DNA of 64,000 nt, taken from positions 434,001 through 498,000 of the forward strand of contig NZ_JACHJI010000004.1 of the NCBI RefSeq assembly GCF_014203535.1, given 5' to 3'. This DNA is from Streptomyces griseomycini. GTDB lineage: Bacteria > Actinomycetota > Actinomycetes > Streptomycetales > Streptomycetaceae. Positions 32,335 to 40,894 of the stretch are shown here, in pieces. Positions within the stretch are counted from its first letter, which is position 1. The number at the start of each line of letters is the position of its first letter. Under the pieces are notes generated by a model. The model saw only the letters and a program-made list of their open reading frames with translations. It did not search any database and was not told the origin of the DNA. The translations under genes were made by a program, and so were the position numbers.

Positions 32335-33573
32335 GTGGGCTCGGGAGGGCTGGAGCTGCCCCCTGGTGACGAGGGTCACGAGGGGAACTCCACGGACGTC
32401 CCGCCCGGTGCGGTGTCCCTGGCACGGCCGATGGACGCGGGCTCGATCGGGCCGGAACTGGACTGGGGCGCCGACGCCTGGAGCGAGGTGCGCACCCGGG
32501 CCCAGCGGGCCGGCCGGGCGTACATCTGGCTGAACCTCGTCGAGCAGCGGCTGCGCGCGGTCGTCGCCGCCGTGCTGCGTCCCGTGTACGAGCCCGTGCA
32601 CGGCGACGACTGGGTGATCGCCGCCGCCGGGCCCGCCGGGCAGGAGTGGGTGCAGCGCGCGGTCGCGGTGCGCGAGGTCAGCCGCCGCAAGGGCTATCTG
32701 CTCGACCCGGCCGACGACAACGTCCTGTCCTTCCTCACCCTGCCGCAGCTGCGCGAGCTGATGGTGCAGCACTGGCCCTGCTTCGAGCCCTACTTCGACG
32801 ACCGCCGGGACGTCGAGCTCGCCCTGGACGAGCTGGAGGTCACGCGGAACGTCGTCTCCCGCAACCGTGCGCTGTCCGAGGCGGTCCTGAGCCAGGCCGA
32901 GCGGGCCTCCGCGCGGCTGCTGGAGATGCTCGGCGCCGGCGGCGACGTCCCGTCGGCGCGCCGGCTGCCCGTCGACGCGGTCGAGGACCTGGTGGGCGAC
33001 CGGTACGCCGACGTCGTCGCCGTGCACCCCGACCGGGTGCGGCTGCTGCGCCAGTTCCCGGCGGAGGACATCTTCGGCGGCGCCCGCCGGCTCGACGCCC
33101 TCGGCATCGGCCTCAACCTGCTGGTGCAGAACTTCTCCGGCCGCCGCCTGGTGCGGCTGGCCGAGTCGGGCAGCCGGGTGCGGCTGCTGTTCCTGAACCC
33201 GGCCTCGAGCGCGGTCAAGCGCCGCGAGCGCGAACTCGGCATGAAACGCGGCGAGCTCGGCCGCGCCGTCGAGATGAACATCCTGCACATGCGCCGCGTC
33301 CGCGCCCGGCTGCGCGACCCCGGCGCCTTCGAGATCCAGGTCTACGACGAGACGCCCCGCTGCACGGCCTACCTCGTCGACGGGGACGGGGCGGACGGGA
33401 TCGCCGTCGTGCAGAACTACCTGCGCCGCGCCCGGGGGATGGAGGCGCCGGTGCTGGTCCTGCGCAACGGGAACAAGGTGGTCAAACCGGGCGAGGTCGA
33501 GGAGGGCGGACTGTTCCCCGCCTACCGCGAGGAGTTCGAACAGATGTGGGCGGATTCGCGGCCGGTCTCGTGA
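32335..33573 (+). CDS. SAV2148-family HEPN domain-like protein
   Basis: 412 residues if it starts at GTG 32335 (AAGG upstream); GTG 32305 would add 10 residues. I recognise it as a strongly conserved Streptomyces family that databases call SAV2148 family HEPN domain-containing. The N-terminal half is helical (AYIWLNLVEQRLRAVVAAVL, and DDNVLSFLTLPQLRELMVQHW in part). The second half (about 215-395) looks like a PLD-like/DUF5919-type fold: GIGLNLLVQNFSG, RLLFLNPASSAVKRRE. Function unknown; HEPN domains are often RNases or parts of defence/toxin systems. No toxin partner is adjacent. Confidence 0.65.
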   Translation: MGSGGLELPPGDEGHEGNSTDVPPGAVSLARPMDAGSIGPELDWGADAWSEVRTRAQRAGRAYIWLNLVEQRLRAVVAAVLRPVYEPVHGDDWVIAAAGPAGQEWVQRAVAVREVSRRKGYLLDPADDNVLSFLTLPQLRELMVQHWPCFEPYFDDRRDVELALDELEVTRNVVSRNRALSEAVLSQAERASARLLEMLGAGGDVPSARRLPVDAVEDLVGDRYADVVAVHPDRVRLLRQFPAEDIFGGARRLDALGIGLNLLVQNFSGRRLVRLAESGSRVRLLFLNPASSAVKRRERELGMKRGELGRAVEMNILHMRRVRARLRDPGAFEIQVYDETPRCTAYLVDGDGADGIAVVQNYLRRARGMEAPVLVLRNGNKVVKPGEVEEGGLFPAYREEFEQMWADSRPVS

Positions 33574-33637
33574 GAACCCCGCACCGGCCCCTCTTGTGGG
33601 GGACTGTCCGGGCGGTGGGCGGAACGCGATCCTCTGA

Positions 33638-33660
33638 TTGTCAGTGGTGCGTGCGAGGGT
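33638..33660 (+). promoter_or_regulatory. PafBC-type (RecA-NDp) DNA-damage promoter candidate
   Basis: TTGTCAGTG (33638-33646), 8 nt, then GAGGGT (33655-33660). The known actinobacterial LexA-independent SOS promoter is TTGTCRGTG-N8-TANNNT; here all of the first box and the spacing match, and only the first base of the -10 differs. It lies 44 nt before a repair-type exonuclease gene. Confidence 0.65.
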
Positions 33661-33703
33661 GGAGACCACTGGGGGAACGCACCACACAGAAGGGGGGCAG
33701 CCC

Positions 33704-34426
33704 ATGGGCTGGCACCGGGAGCTGCTGATCGGCTTCGACCTGGAGACGACGGGGACCGACCCGCGCGAGGCGCGGATCGTCACGGGGGCCGTGATCGAGG
33801 TCAGGGACGGGGAGCCGGTGGGGCGCCGGGAGTGGCTGGCCGACCCGGGCGTGCCGATCCCCGCGGACGCGGTGGCGGTGCACGGCATCAGCAACGAGCG
33901 GGCGGCCGCCGAGGGCCGGCCCGCCGACCAGGTGGCCGACGCGATCGCCGGCGTCCTCACCGGCCACTGGAGGGCGGGCGTCCCGGTCGTCGCCTACAAC
34001 GCCGCCTTCGACCTGACCCTGCTCTCCGCCGAGCTGCGTCGGCACGGCCTGCCGTCCCTGCGCGACCGCCTGGGCGGCACCGACCCCGCCCCGGTCGTCG
34101 ACCCGTACACGATCGACCGCTCCGTCGACCGCTACCGGCGCGGCAAGCGCACCCTCGAAGCGGTCTGCGCGGAGTACGGCATCGTCCTCGACGCCGCGCA
34201 CGACGCCGCCGCCGACGCCCTCGCCGCGGCCCGCCTGGCCTGCGCGATAGCCGGCCGGTACCCCAAGGTCGCGGCCCTCGGCCCGGGGGAGCTGCACCGC
34301 CGCCAGATCGAGTGGCACGCCGCGTGGGCGGCGGACTTCCAGGACTTCCTGCGCCGCAAGGGCGACGCCACCGCGATGGTCGACGGCACCTGGCCGCTGC
34401 GGGAGCCGGCGGGCGAACCGGTCTGA
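33704..34426 (+). CDS. DEDDh 3'-5' exonuclease (DNA polymerase III epsilon-like)
   Basis: 240 residues. Exonuclease motifs: D12 and E14 (GFDLETTGT), YNAAFDLTLL, and HDAAADALAAARL with the catalytic His and Asp. ATG at 33704 with AGGGGGG upstream. Shorter C-terminal region than polymerase-bound epsilon; a stand-alone proofreading or repair nuclease is likely. The PafBC-like promoter upstream fits a DNA-damage role. A 9-bp inverted repeat (33644-33652 / 33677-33685) in the 5' UTR could fold next to the ribosome site. Confidence 0.9.
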   Translation: MGWHRELLIGFDLETTGTDPREARIVTGAVIEVRDGEPVGRREWLADPGVPIPADAVAVHGISNERAAAEGRPADQVADAIAGVLTGHWRAGVPVVAYNAAFDLTLLSAELRRHGLPSLRDRLGGTDPAPVVDPYTIDRSVDRYRRGKRTLEAVCAEYGIVLDAAHDAAADALAAARLACAIAGRYPKVAALGPGELHRRQIEWHAAWAADFQDFLRRKGDATAMVDGTWPLREPAGEPV

Positions 34427-34446
34427 CCGTCCCCGCCGGACCCGTC

Positions 34447-35310
34447 TCAGAACGGATACCAGCGGACCGTCTCGTCCCCGTCCCGCAGGGACGCCACCCG
34501 GCGTTCGAACTCGGCCAGCGCCTTGGGGTTGCCCGGCGCGTGCTGGGCGACCCAGGCGCAGCTGGCGGTCTCCCGCGCGCCGCGCAGCACCGAGCAGCCC
34601 TCCCAGGCGCGCACGTCCCAGCCGTAGGTCCCGGTGAAGGACGCGTACGCCTCCTCGGGCAGCCCGTAGCGGTCGTGGGAGAGGGCCATGACGACCAGGT
34701 CGTGCTCGCGCAGGTCGGCCGAGAAGGTCTCCAGGTCCACCAGGACCGGTCCGTCCGCCCCGACGTGCACGTTCCGGAGCAGCGCGTCCCCGTGGATCGG
34801 GCCCGGCGGCAGGTGAGGCGTCAGCGCGGCGGCGGCCGACGCGAAACCGTCGCGCCGCTCGCGCAGGTACGCCGCGTCCGCGGGGTCGATCACGTCGCCC
34901 GCGAGCCGCAGCCAGCGCTCCACCCCGCCCAGCAGATCGCGGGGCGGAAGCGCGAAGGGGGGAGCGGGCAGCGCGTGGACGAGCCGCAGCAATCCGGCCA
35001 GATCCCGGGGTTCGGCGGGCCGCACCGGTTCGGGCAGCCGGTGCCACACGGTCACCGGGTGCCCCTCGACCAGCAGCGCCTCCGGTTCGGCCGGCCGCAC
35101 CGCCGGCACGCCCGCCTCGGCGAGCCACAGCGCGATGCCCAGCTCCCGGCGGGCCCGGTCCAGGAGTTCGGCGTCGCGGCCCACCTTGACGGCCAGGTCA
35201 CCGGCGGCGAACACCGCGTTCTCGCCGAGCGCGAGCAGCCGCGCGTCCCGTGCCGCACCGGGCAGCACGCCCGCCGCGGCCAGTACGTCCCGCGCCCGTG
35301 CCTCGTCCAT
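34447..35310 (-). CDS. APH-family phosphotransferase
   Basis: 287-residue kinase-fold protein of the aminoglycoside phosphotransferase/choline kinase-like superfamily. Catalytic loop H173-G-D175 in PIHGDALLRN (N180) and metal Asp D192 in LVDLETF are intact, unlike the homologue at 18.7 kb. N-lobe shows AVFAAGDLAVKVGR with the probable ATP-binding Lys. The substrate (antibiotic, amino sugar or other) cannot be told. Convergent with the exonuclease gene (20 nt apart). Confidence 0.85.
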   Translation of the reverse strand: MDEARARDVLAAAGVLPGAARDARLLALGENAVFAAGDLAVKVGRDAELLDRARRELGIALWLAEAGVPAVRPAEPEALLVEGHPVTVWHRLPEPVRPAEPRDLAGLLRLVHALPAPPFALPPRDLLGGVERWLRLAGDVIDPADAAYLRERRDGFASAAAALTPHLPPGPIHGDALLRNVHVGADGPVLVDLETFSADLREHDLVVMALSHDRYGLPEEAYASFTGTYGWDVRAWEGCSVLRGARETASCAWVAQHAPGNPKALAEFERRVASLRDGDETVRWYPF

Positions 35311-35521
35311 CCGTCCGCCTCCGTGTCCGTCCTCGTCGCACCGTTCGTGTCCGTGCGACCGGCCCCGCGGTCCGTGCGCGTGCGCACCACCGGGATCCGG
35401 CCATCCGCCGGCCAGTGTCGCATTCGCACAGGTCCGGCGGTGTGCGCGGTGCCTTGACGAGGCAGATCGCCTTCACGACCATGACGTGGCCCACCCGAGC
35501 CGCGCAAAGGGGGCTGATCAG

Positions 35522-36457
35522 GTGACATCGGTGACCGAGGTGAGGAGACCGGCGGGCCGGCCCGGTCCGGGCCGCGGGACACGGCGTGCCGTCGACCACG
35601 GACCCTGGTTCCTGGTGCTGCCCGCGCTGATCCCGATCCTCGTCCTCAGCGTCGGACCGCTGCTCCACGGCGTCCTGCTGGCCTTCACCGACGCCCAGTC
35701 CGGCCGCACCGAGCCCACCCGGTGGATCGGCACCCTCAACTTCCGGGACCTGCTGCACGACACGCTGTTCTGGGAGTCGTTCCGGATCGGGCTGGTGTGG
35801 GCGGTCGGGGTGACGGTGCCGCAGTTCCTGCTCGCGCTCGGCCTCGCCCTGCTGCTCGACCAGGACCTCAGGCTGCGCTGGCTGGCCCGCGCCCTGGCGA
35901 TCGTCCCGTGGGCGATGCCCGAGGTCGTCGTCGGCATCATGTGGCGACTGGTCTACAACCCGGACGCCGGCGTCCTCAACGAGACCCTGCGCGACCTCGG
36001 CCTCGGCGGCGACCGGGACTGGCTCAGCGGCCTGGCGACCGCCCTGCCCGCCGTGATCGTCGTGGGGGTGTGGGCGGGCATGCCCCAGACGACGGTCGCG
36101 CTGCTGGCCGGACTGCAGAACACCCCGCGCGAGCTCCACGAGGCGGCGGCCGTGGACGGCGCCGGCGCCTGGCGCCGCTTCCGCACGGTCACCTGGCCCG
36201 CGATCCGCCCCGTCGCCCTCGCCATCACCGCGCTCAACCTGATCTGGAACTTCAACTCCTTCGCCCTGGTCTACGTGCTGACCAGCGGCGGCCCCGGCGG
36301 ACGCACCCGGCTGCCCATGCTCTTCGCCTACGAAGAGGCCTTCCGCTACGGGCAGTTCGGGTACGCGGCGGCGATGGGCTGTGTCATGGTCGCCGCGATC
36401 TCCGTCCTGCTGGCCGTCTTCCTCGTCGGCCGCCTGAAAGGAGGTGACCGCGCATGA
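35522..36457 (+). CDS. Sugar ABC transporter permease 1 (MalF-like)
   Basis: 311 residues; GTG at 35522 with AAGGGGG 9 nt upstream. Six hydrophobic segments from about residue 30; EAA loop ELHEAAAVDGAGAWRRFRTV with the conserved EAA-G pattern. MalF/UgpA-type permease of a CUT1 carbohydrate importer. Overlaps the next permease by 4 nt (ATGA). No ATPase gene in the cluster; in Streptomyces such importers commonly share the unlinked ATPase MsiK. Confidence 0.92.
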   Translation: MTSVTEVRRPAGRPGPGRGTRRAVDHGPWFLVLPALIPILVLSVGPLLHGVLLAFTDAQSGRTEPTRWIGTLNFRDLLHDTLFWESFRIGLVWAVGVTVPQFLLALGLALLLDQDLRLRWLARALAIVPWAMPEVVVGIMWRLVYNPDAGVLNETLRDLGLGGDRDWLSGLATALPAVIVVGVWAGMPQTTVALLAGLQNTPRELHEAAAVDGAGAWRRFRTVTWPAIRPVALAITALNLIWNFNSFALVYVLTSGGPGGRTRLPMLFAYEEAFRYGQFGYAAAMGCVMVAAISVLLAVFLVGRLKGGDRA

Positions 36458-37287
36458 GGACCGGCAGGGGCGCCCGCGCCGGCCAGTACGCCGCGCTGCT
36501 CGCGTATCTCGTCTTCCTCGCCTTCCCGTTCCTCTGGCTGGTCTCGACGGCGTTCAAATCGCCGCGCGAGCTGGGCAGCCTCCACCCCGCCTGGATCCCG
36601 GACGACCCCACGCTCGCCAACTTCCGCCAGGCCTTCGACGAACAGCCGCTGCTGCACGCCGCCCTCAACTCGCTGCTCGCCGCGCTCTCGGCGGCGCTGA
36701 TCGCCGTCGTCGTCGCCACCCCGACGGCGTACGTCATGGCCCGCCGGCGCTCCGCGCTCGCCCGGGCCGCGACCGGCTGGGTGGTGGTCAGCCAGGCGTT
36801 CCCGTTCGTGCTGCTGATCATCCCGCTGTTCCTGGTGCTGAAGAACCTGCGGCTGATCGACTCCGTGCCCGGACTGGTGATGGTGTACGTGGTGTGGGCG
36901 CTGCCCTTCGCCCTGTGGATGCTCACCGGGTACGTCCGTGCCGTACCGGCCGAGCTGGAGGAGGCGGCGGCGGTCGACGGGGCCGGGCGGCTGCGGACCC
37001 TGGTGTCGGTGACCGCGCCGCTGCTCGCGCCGGGCATCGTGGCGACCGCGCTGTTCGCGTTCGTCACCGCCTGGAACGAGTTCTTCTTCGCCCTGGTCCT
37101 GCTCAAGACCCCGGAGAAACAGACCCTGCCGGTCGTCCTCACCCACTTCATCGGTGCCGAGGGAGTCGCCGACCTCGGCCCGCTGGCGGCCGCCGCGTTC
37201 CTCGCGACGCTGCCCTCCCTGGTCGTCTTCGCGATCATCCAGCGGCGGATCACGGGCGGCATGCTCGCCGGGGCGGTGAAGAGCTGA
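36454..37287 (+). CDS. Sugar ABC transporter permease 2 (MalG-like)
   Basis: 277 residues, ATG at 36454 inside the previous gene's end. MalG-type permease with helices at about 12-32, 70-92, 105-130, 135-155, 190-210 and 245-265; EAA loop ELEEAAAVDGAGRLRTLVSV. Stop overlaps the binding-protein start (TGATG). Confidence 0.92.
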   Translation: MRTGRGARAGQYAALLAYLVFLAFPFLWLVSTAFKSPRELGSLHPAWIPDDPTLANFRQAFDEQPLLHAALNSLLAALSAALIAVVVATPTAYVMARRRSALARAATGWVVVSQAFPFVLLIIPLFLVLKNLRLIDSVPGLVMVYVVWALPFALWMLTGYVRAVPAELEEAAAVDGAGRLRTLVSVTAPLLAPGIVATALFAFVTAWNEFFFALVLLKTPEKQTLPVVLTHFIGAEGVADLGPLAAAAFLATLPSLVVFAIIQRRITGGMLAGAVKS

Positions 37288-38567
37288 TGCGGACCAGGAT
37301 CCTCGGGGCGGCCCTCGCCCTCGCCCTGCTCCTGGCGGGCTGCTCCTCCGGCGGCACCCGCGACGACGGCCGGATCGTCCTGCGCTTCCAGTCCCTGGCC
37401 TGGCAGCAGGAGTCGGTCGAGGCCAACAGGGAACTGGTGGCGGAGTGGAACGCCACCCACCCGGACGTCCGGGTCGAGTACGTCCAGGGCAGCTGGGACA
37501 GCGTCCACGACCAGCTGCTCACCGCCTTCGAGGGCGGCGAGGCACCCGACATCATCCACGACGCCTCCGACGACCTCGCCGACTTCGCCTACGGCGGCCA
37601 CCTCGCCGATCTCACCGGCCTGCTGCCCGAGCGGCTCACCTCCGGCATCCCGCGGCGCAGCTGGGAGACGACCACCTTCGGCGACGGCGTCTACGGCGTG
37701 CCCTTCCTCCAGGAACCGCGGGTGCTGATCGCCAACACCGCCCTCCTGGAGGAGTCCGGCGTCCGCGTCCCCACCCCCGAGCACCCCTGGAGCTGGGACG
37801 AGTTCCGGCAGGCGACCGAGCGGCTCAGCGGCGACGGACGGTACGGGGTGGCCTGGCCGCTCAAGGAGCCCGTGTCCGCCACGCTCAACCTCTCCCTGTC
37901 CACGGGCGGCCGGCTCTTCCACCGGGGCGCGGACGGCAAGGTGACCGTGCGGTTCGAGGAGGGCGACGAGGTGGTGCCGCGCACCGTCCACGCGCAGGTG
38001 AACACCGACCGCAGCGCCTCGCCCACCACGCTCGGCAGCGGCGGCTCCGACACGCTCCCCGGCTTCTTCGCCGGCAAGTACGCGATGGTGCCGCTCGGCT
38101 TCTCCTACCGCCAGCAGATCGTCCAGCAGGCGCCCGAGGGCTTCGCCTGGCGGGTGCTGCCCGCCCCGGCCGGTGCCGGCGGACTCGCCCAGGGCGTCAG
38201 CCCGCAGACGCTCTCCATCGCCGAGGACTGCCCGCACAAGGAGGAGGCCGCCGCCTTCCTCGACTTCCTGCTCCGGCCGGAGAACATGGTCCGCCTCGCC
38301 CTCGGCGACTGGATGCTGCCCACCGGCACCGAGGCCCTCGCCGATCCCGCCCTGCACACCGCCGAGCACGGCTGGGCCACCGGCACCGCGCTCGCCGCCC
38401 ACCTGCGCCCGGCACCCGCGCAGACGGTGCGGGGCTATCCCGAGTGGAAGGACAAGGTGGCGACGCCGGCCCTCCAGGAGTACTACAGCGGGGCGATCGG
38501 ACTCGGCGAGCTGCGCGAGCGGCTGGAGGAGGACGGCAACCTCGTGCTGGCCCGCTACCAGCGCTGA
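37287..38567 (+). CDS. Sugar ABC transporter extracellular substrate-binding lipoprotein
   Basis: 426 residues, family 1 solute-binding protein. Lipobox LLLAGC with C19; mature part begins SSGGTRDDGRIVLRFQSLAW. Conserved features include GEAPDIIHDASDDLADFA and the closing helix region KEEAAAFLDFLLRPENM. Gene order permease-permease-binding protein is inverted compared with most CUT1 operons. Substrate not predictable from sequence. Confidence 0.92.
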   Translation: MRTRILGAALALALLLAGCSSGGTRDDGRIVLRFQSLAWQQESVEANRELVAEWNATHPDVRVEYVQGSWDSVHDQLLTAFEGGEAPDIIHDASDDLADFAYGGHLADLTGLLPERLTSGIPRRSWETTTFGDGVYGVPFLQEPRVLIANTALLEESGVRVPTPEHPWSWDEFRQATERLSGDGRYGVAWPLKEPVSATLNLSLSTGGRLFHRGADGKVTVRFEEGDEVVPRTVHAQVNTDRSASPTTLGSGGSDTLPGFFAGKYAMVPLGFSYRQQIVQQAPEGFAWRVLPAPAGAGGLAQGVSPQTLSIAEDCPHKEEAAAFLDFLLRPENMVRLALGDWMLPTGTEALADPALHTAEHGWATGTALAAHLRPAPAQTVRGYPEWKDKVATPALQEYYSGAIGLGELRERLEEDGNLVLARYQR

Positions 38568-38580
38568 GCGCCGGCCCGCC

Positions 38581-38619
38581 GAAAACCCGTTGCGCGCGGT
38601 CACGGGGGACGCCTAGCGT
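38581..38619 (+). promoter_or_regulatory. Promoter of the erm leader, WblC/WhiB7-like
   Basis: -35 TTGCGC (38590-38595), 18-nt spacer, -10 TAGCGT (38614-38619), predicted start about 38626-38627, exactly at the GTG of the leader peptide. An A-rich patch GAAAA (38581-38585) sits just upstream of the -35, as in promoters activated by WhiB7/WblC, which control antibiotic-resistance genes in actinobacteria. A 9-bp hairpin (38604-38612/38616-38624) overlaps the -10. Confidence 0.55.
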
Positions 38620-38626
38620 CCCCCTC

Positions 38627-38740
38627 GTGGCAGCGTTCGACGCGATCTTCGACTCCGGTCCCGGCCGGGGCTGCACGCACTCCGTCCGGATGCGTCGTGG
38701 CCCCGGAGCCCTGACCGGCCCGGGGAGCTCCGCCCGCTGA
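38627..38740 (+). CDS. Predicted erm leader peptide (37 residues)
   Basis: GTG 38627 to TGA 38740. It begins [15 protein letters not shown] and contains C16-T-H-S-V-R21-M-R23-R24. Arg-x-Arg is the +X+ motif at which macrolides stall ribosomes, and the preceding THS-V-R-M-R resembles the known ErmDL leader (THSMRLR). A hairpin at 38701-38725 begins directly after the motif. mRNA is probably leaderless. I infer macrolide-dependent arrest controls erm. No homology search was possible. Confidence 0.6.
   Translation: MAAFDAIFDSGPGRGCTHSVRMRRGPGALTGPGSSAR
38701..38725 (+). promoter_or_regulatory. Hairpin behind the arrest motif of the erm leader
   Basis: CCCCGG-A-GCC pairs with GGC-CCGGGG (one bulged A, loop CTGACC). 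It starts about 3 nt after the Arg codons of the leader and would be opened or protected by a stalled ribosome. Position fits an attenuator; alternative pairing partners were not exhaustively tested. Confidence 0.4.
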
Positions 38741-38782
38741 TCCGGCGCGGCGGTCGTCGCACGCCTCCCTCCTCCCTCCTCC

Positions 38783-38828
38783 GTCTTCCGGTCAGGGCCT
38801 TCGTCCGCCCTTTTCCGTCCCGGAAGAC
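38783..38828 (+). promoter_or_regulatory. Hairpin next to the erm ribosome-binding site
   Basis: GTCTTCCGG at 38783-38791 is exactly complementary to CCGGAAGAC at 38820-38828, whose 3' end touches the Shine-Dalgarno AAGGA (38829-38833). Pyrimidine-rich TCCTCC upstream could also mask the SD. This would lower translation of erm until the leader is rearranged. Confidence 0.5.
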
Positions 38829-38842
38829 AAGGACCGCAGGCC

Positions 38843-39622
38843 ATGGCCCGCCCCACCGCCACCTCGCGCGCGCTCTCGCAGAACTTCCTCGCCGACCGCG
38901 CGACCGCCGAACGATTCGCCCGCCTCGCCGTCCCGCACGGCGGCCCCGTCCCGCTGCTGCTCGAAGTCGGCGCGGGCAGGGGCGCCCTGACCGGCCCGCT
39001 CGCCCGGCGCTGCCGGGAACTGCGGGCCTACGAGATCGACCCCCGCCTCGTCCCCGTTCTGCGCGACCGCTTCTCCGGCGCCCCGCACGTGCGTGTCGTC
39101 GGCGCGGACTTCCTCGCCGCGCGCCCGCCGCGCACGCCGTTCTCCGTCGCCGGGAACGTGCCGTTCTCCCGCACCGCGGCCGTCGTCGACTGGTGTCTGC
39201 GCGCACCCCGGCTCACCGACGCCACCCTCCTCACCCAGCTCGAGTACGCCCGCAAGCGCACCGGGGACTACGGCAGCTGGACCCTCCTCACGGTGCTGAC
39301 CTGGCCCCGCTACGAGTGGCGGCTGCTCGCCCGGGTCGGGCGGCGCTCCTTCCGCCCCGTGCCACGGGTCGACGCCGGTGTCGTCCGCATCGAGCGCCGC
39401 CGTGCCCCGCTGCTCGACGCCGCCGCGTCCGGCGGCTGGCGGCGCCTGGTCGAGCTGGGCTTCTCCGGGGTCGGCGGCTCGTTGCACGCGTCCCTGTGCC
39501 GGGGGTATCCCCGGCGGCGGGTGGACGCCGCGTTCCGGGCGGCACGGCTGGATCCGGGGGTCCTGGTGGGCGAGGTGGCGCCGGAGCGGTGGCTGCGGCT
39601 GCACGAGGTGCTGGACCGGTGA
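38843..39622 (+). CDS. erm: 23S rRNA adenine-N6 methyltransferase (Erm family, macrolide resistance)
   Basis: 259 residues. It methylates the adenine equivalent to A2058 of 23S rRNA, blocking macrolide (and often lincosamide/streptogramin B) binding. Motifs: RALSQNFL (residues 9-16), SAM-binding EVGAGRG (41-47), E64 in AYEID, D89 in GADFL and the catalytic N105-V-P-F. SD AAGGA sits 9 nt before the ATG. The pairing with mgt is that of the lrm-mgt region known from S. lividans. Mono- versus dimethylation cannot be judged from sequence. Confidence 0.93.
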   Translation: MARPTATSRALSQNFLADRATAERFARLAVPHGGPVPLLLEVGAGRGALTGPLARRCRELRAYEIDPRLVPVLRDRFSGAPHVRVVGADFLAARPPRTPFSVAGNVPFSRTAAVVDWCLRAPRLTDATLLTQLEYARKRTGDYGSWTLLTVLTWPRYEWRLLARVGRRSFRPVPRVDAGVVRIERRRAPLLDAAASGGWRRLVELGFSGVGGSLHASLCRGYPRRRVDAAFRAARLDPGVLVGEVAPERWLRLHEVLDR

Positions 39623-39633
39623 CCGCAATCCTG

Positions 39634-39663
39634 TTGCACGAGACGTCTCGTCTCGCCTATGGT
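39634..39663 (+). promoter_or_regulatory. mgt promoter with palindrome in the spacer
   Basis: -35 TTGCAC (39634-39639), 18-nt spacer, -10 TATGGT (39658-39663); start predicted at 39670, the A of the mgt ATG. A perfect 14-bp palindrome ACGAGACGTCTCGT (39638-39651) lies between the boxes, a typical repressor position. This suggests mgt can be transcribed separately from erm and be repressor-controlled. Confidence 0.6.
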
Positions 39664-39669
39664 CGGGGC

Positions 39670-40869
39670 ATGACCAGTCCCGCTCACATCGCCATGTTCT
39701 CCATCGCCGCCCACGGCCACGTGAACCCCAGCCTGGAGGTGATCCGCGAGCTCGTCGCGCGGGGGCACCGGGTGACGTACGCGATCCCGCCGCTCTTCGC
39801 GGAGAAGGTCGCCGAGACCGGCGCCGAACCCCGCCTGTGGAACTCCACGCTGCCCGGCCCCGACGCCGATCCGGAGGCCTGGGGCACCACGCTGCTGGAC
39901 AACGTCGAGCCGTTCCTCGACGACGCGATCCAGGCGCTCCCGCAGCTGATCGAGGCGTACGAGGGGGACACCCCCGACCTCGTCCTGCACGACATCGCCG
40001 CCTACCCGGCGCGCGTGCTGGCCCACCGCTGGGGCGTGCCCGCGATCTCCCTCTCGCCGTGCATGGTCGCTTGGGACGGCTACGAGCAGGAGGTCGCCGA
40101 GCCGATGTGGGAGGAGCCGAGGAAGACCGAGCGGGGGCGGGCCTACTACGCCCGCTTCCAGGCCTGGCTGGAGGAGAACGGGATCACCCAGCACCCCGAC
40201 CCGTTCACGGGCCGCCCCGCCCGCTCGATCGTCCTGATCCCCAGGGCGCTGCAGCCGAACGCCGACCGGGTCGACGAGAGCGTGTACTCCTTCGTCGGGG
40301 CCTGCCAGGGCGACCGCGGCGCCGAGGGGGAGTGGCAGCGCCCGTCCGGCGCCGAGAAGGTCGTGCTGGTGTCGCTCGGGTCGGCGTTCACCAAGCAGCC
40401 CGCCTTCTACCGGGAGTGCGTCGAGGCCTTCGGCGACCTGCCCGGCTGGCACCTGGTGCTCCAGATCGGCAGGCACGTCGACCCCGCCGAGCTGGGCGAC
40501 GTACCGGCGAACGTCGAGGTGCGCTCCTGGGTGCCGCAGCTCGCGGTCCTGAAGCAGGCCGACCTGTTCGTCACCCACGCCGGGGCGGGCGGCAGCCAGG
40601 AGGGGCTGGCCACCGCCACGCCGATGATCGCCGTCCCGCAGGCCGCGGACCAGTTCGGCAACGCCGACGTGCTCCAGGCGCTCGGCGTCGCCCGGCACGT
40701 CCCCGCCGACGAGGCGAGTGCCGAGACCCTGCGGAGCGCGGCCCTCGCCCTCGTCGACGACCCGGAGGTCGCCCGCCGGCTGAAGGAGATCCAGGCCGGC
40801 ATGGCCGAGGAGGGCGGCACCCGCCGGGCGGCCGACCTGATCGAGGCGGAGCTGCCCCGGCAGCGTTGA
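39670..40869 (+). CDS. mgt: Macrolide glycosyltransferase
   Basis: GT1-family enzyme, 399 residues, inactivating macrolides by transferring glucose from UDP-glucose to the 2'-OH of the desosamine-type sugar. N-terminal acceptor domain starts [22 protein letters not shown] with the conserved His in AAHGHVN. C-terminal donor site [19 protein letters not shown] followed by [11 protein letters not shown]. Located 47 nt after erm; overlapping function (target protection plus drug inactivation). Strong match to the S. lividans-type Mgt family by eye. Confidence 0.93.
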   Translation: MTSPAHIAMFSIAAHGHVNPSLEVIRELVARGHRVTYAIPPLFAEKVAETGAEPRLWNSTLPGPDADPEAWGTTLLDNVEPFLDDAIQALPQLIEAYEGDTPDLVLHDIAAYPARVLAHRWGVPAISLSPCMVAWDGYEQEVAEPMWEEPRKTERGRAYYARFQAWLEENGITQHPDPFTGRPARSIVLIPRALQPNADRVDESVYSFVGACQGDRGAEGEWQRPSGAEKVVLVSLGSAFTKQPAFYRECVEAFGDLPGWHLVLQIGRHVDPAELGDVPANVEVRSWVPQLAVLKQADLFVTHAGAGGSQEGLATATPMIAVPQAADQFGNADVLQALGVARHVPADEASAETLRSAALALVDDPEVARRLKEIQAGMAEEGGTRRAADLIEAELPRQR

Positions 40870-40894
40870 CGCGGCCGCGGGCAGTCGTGCCGCT

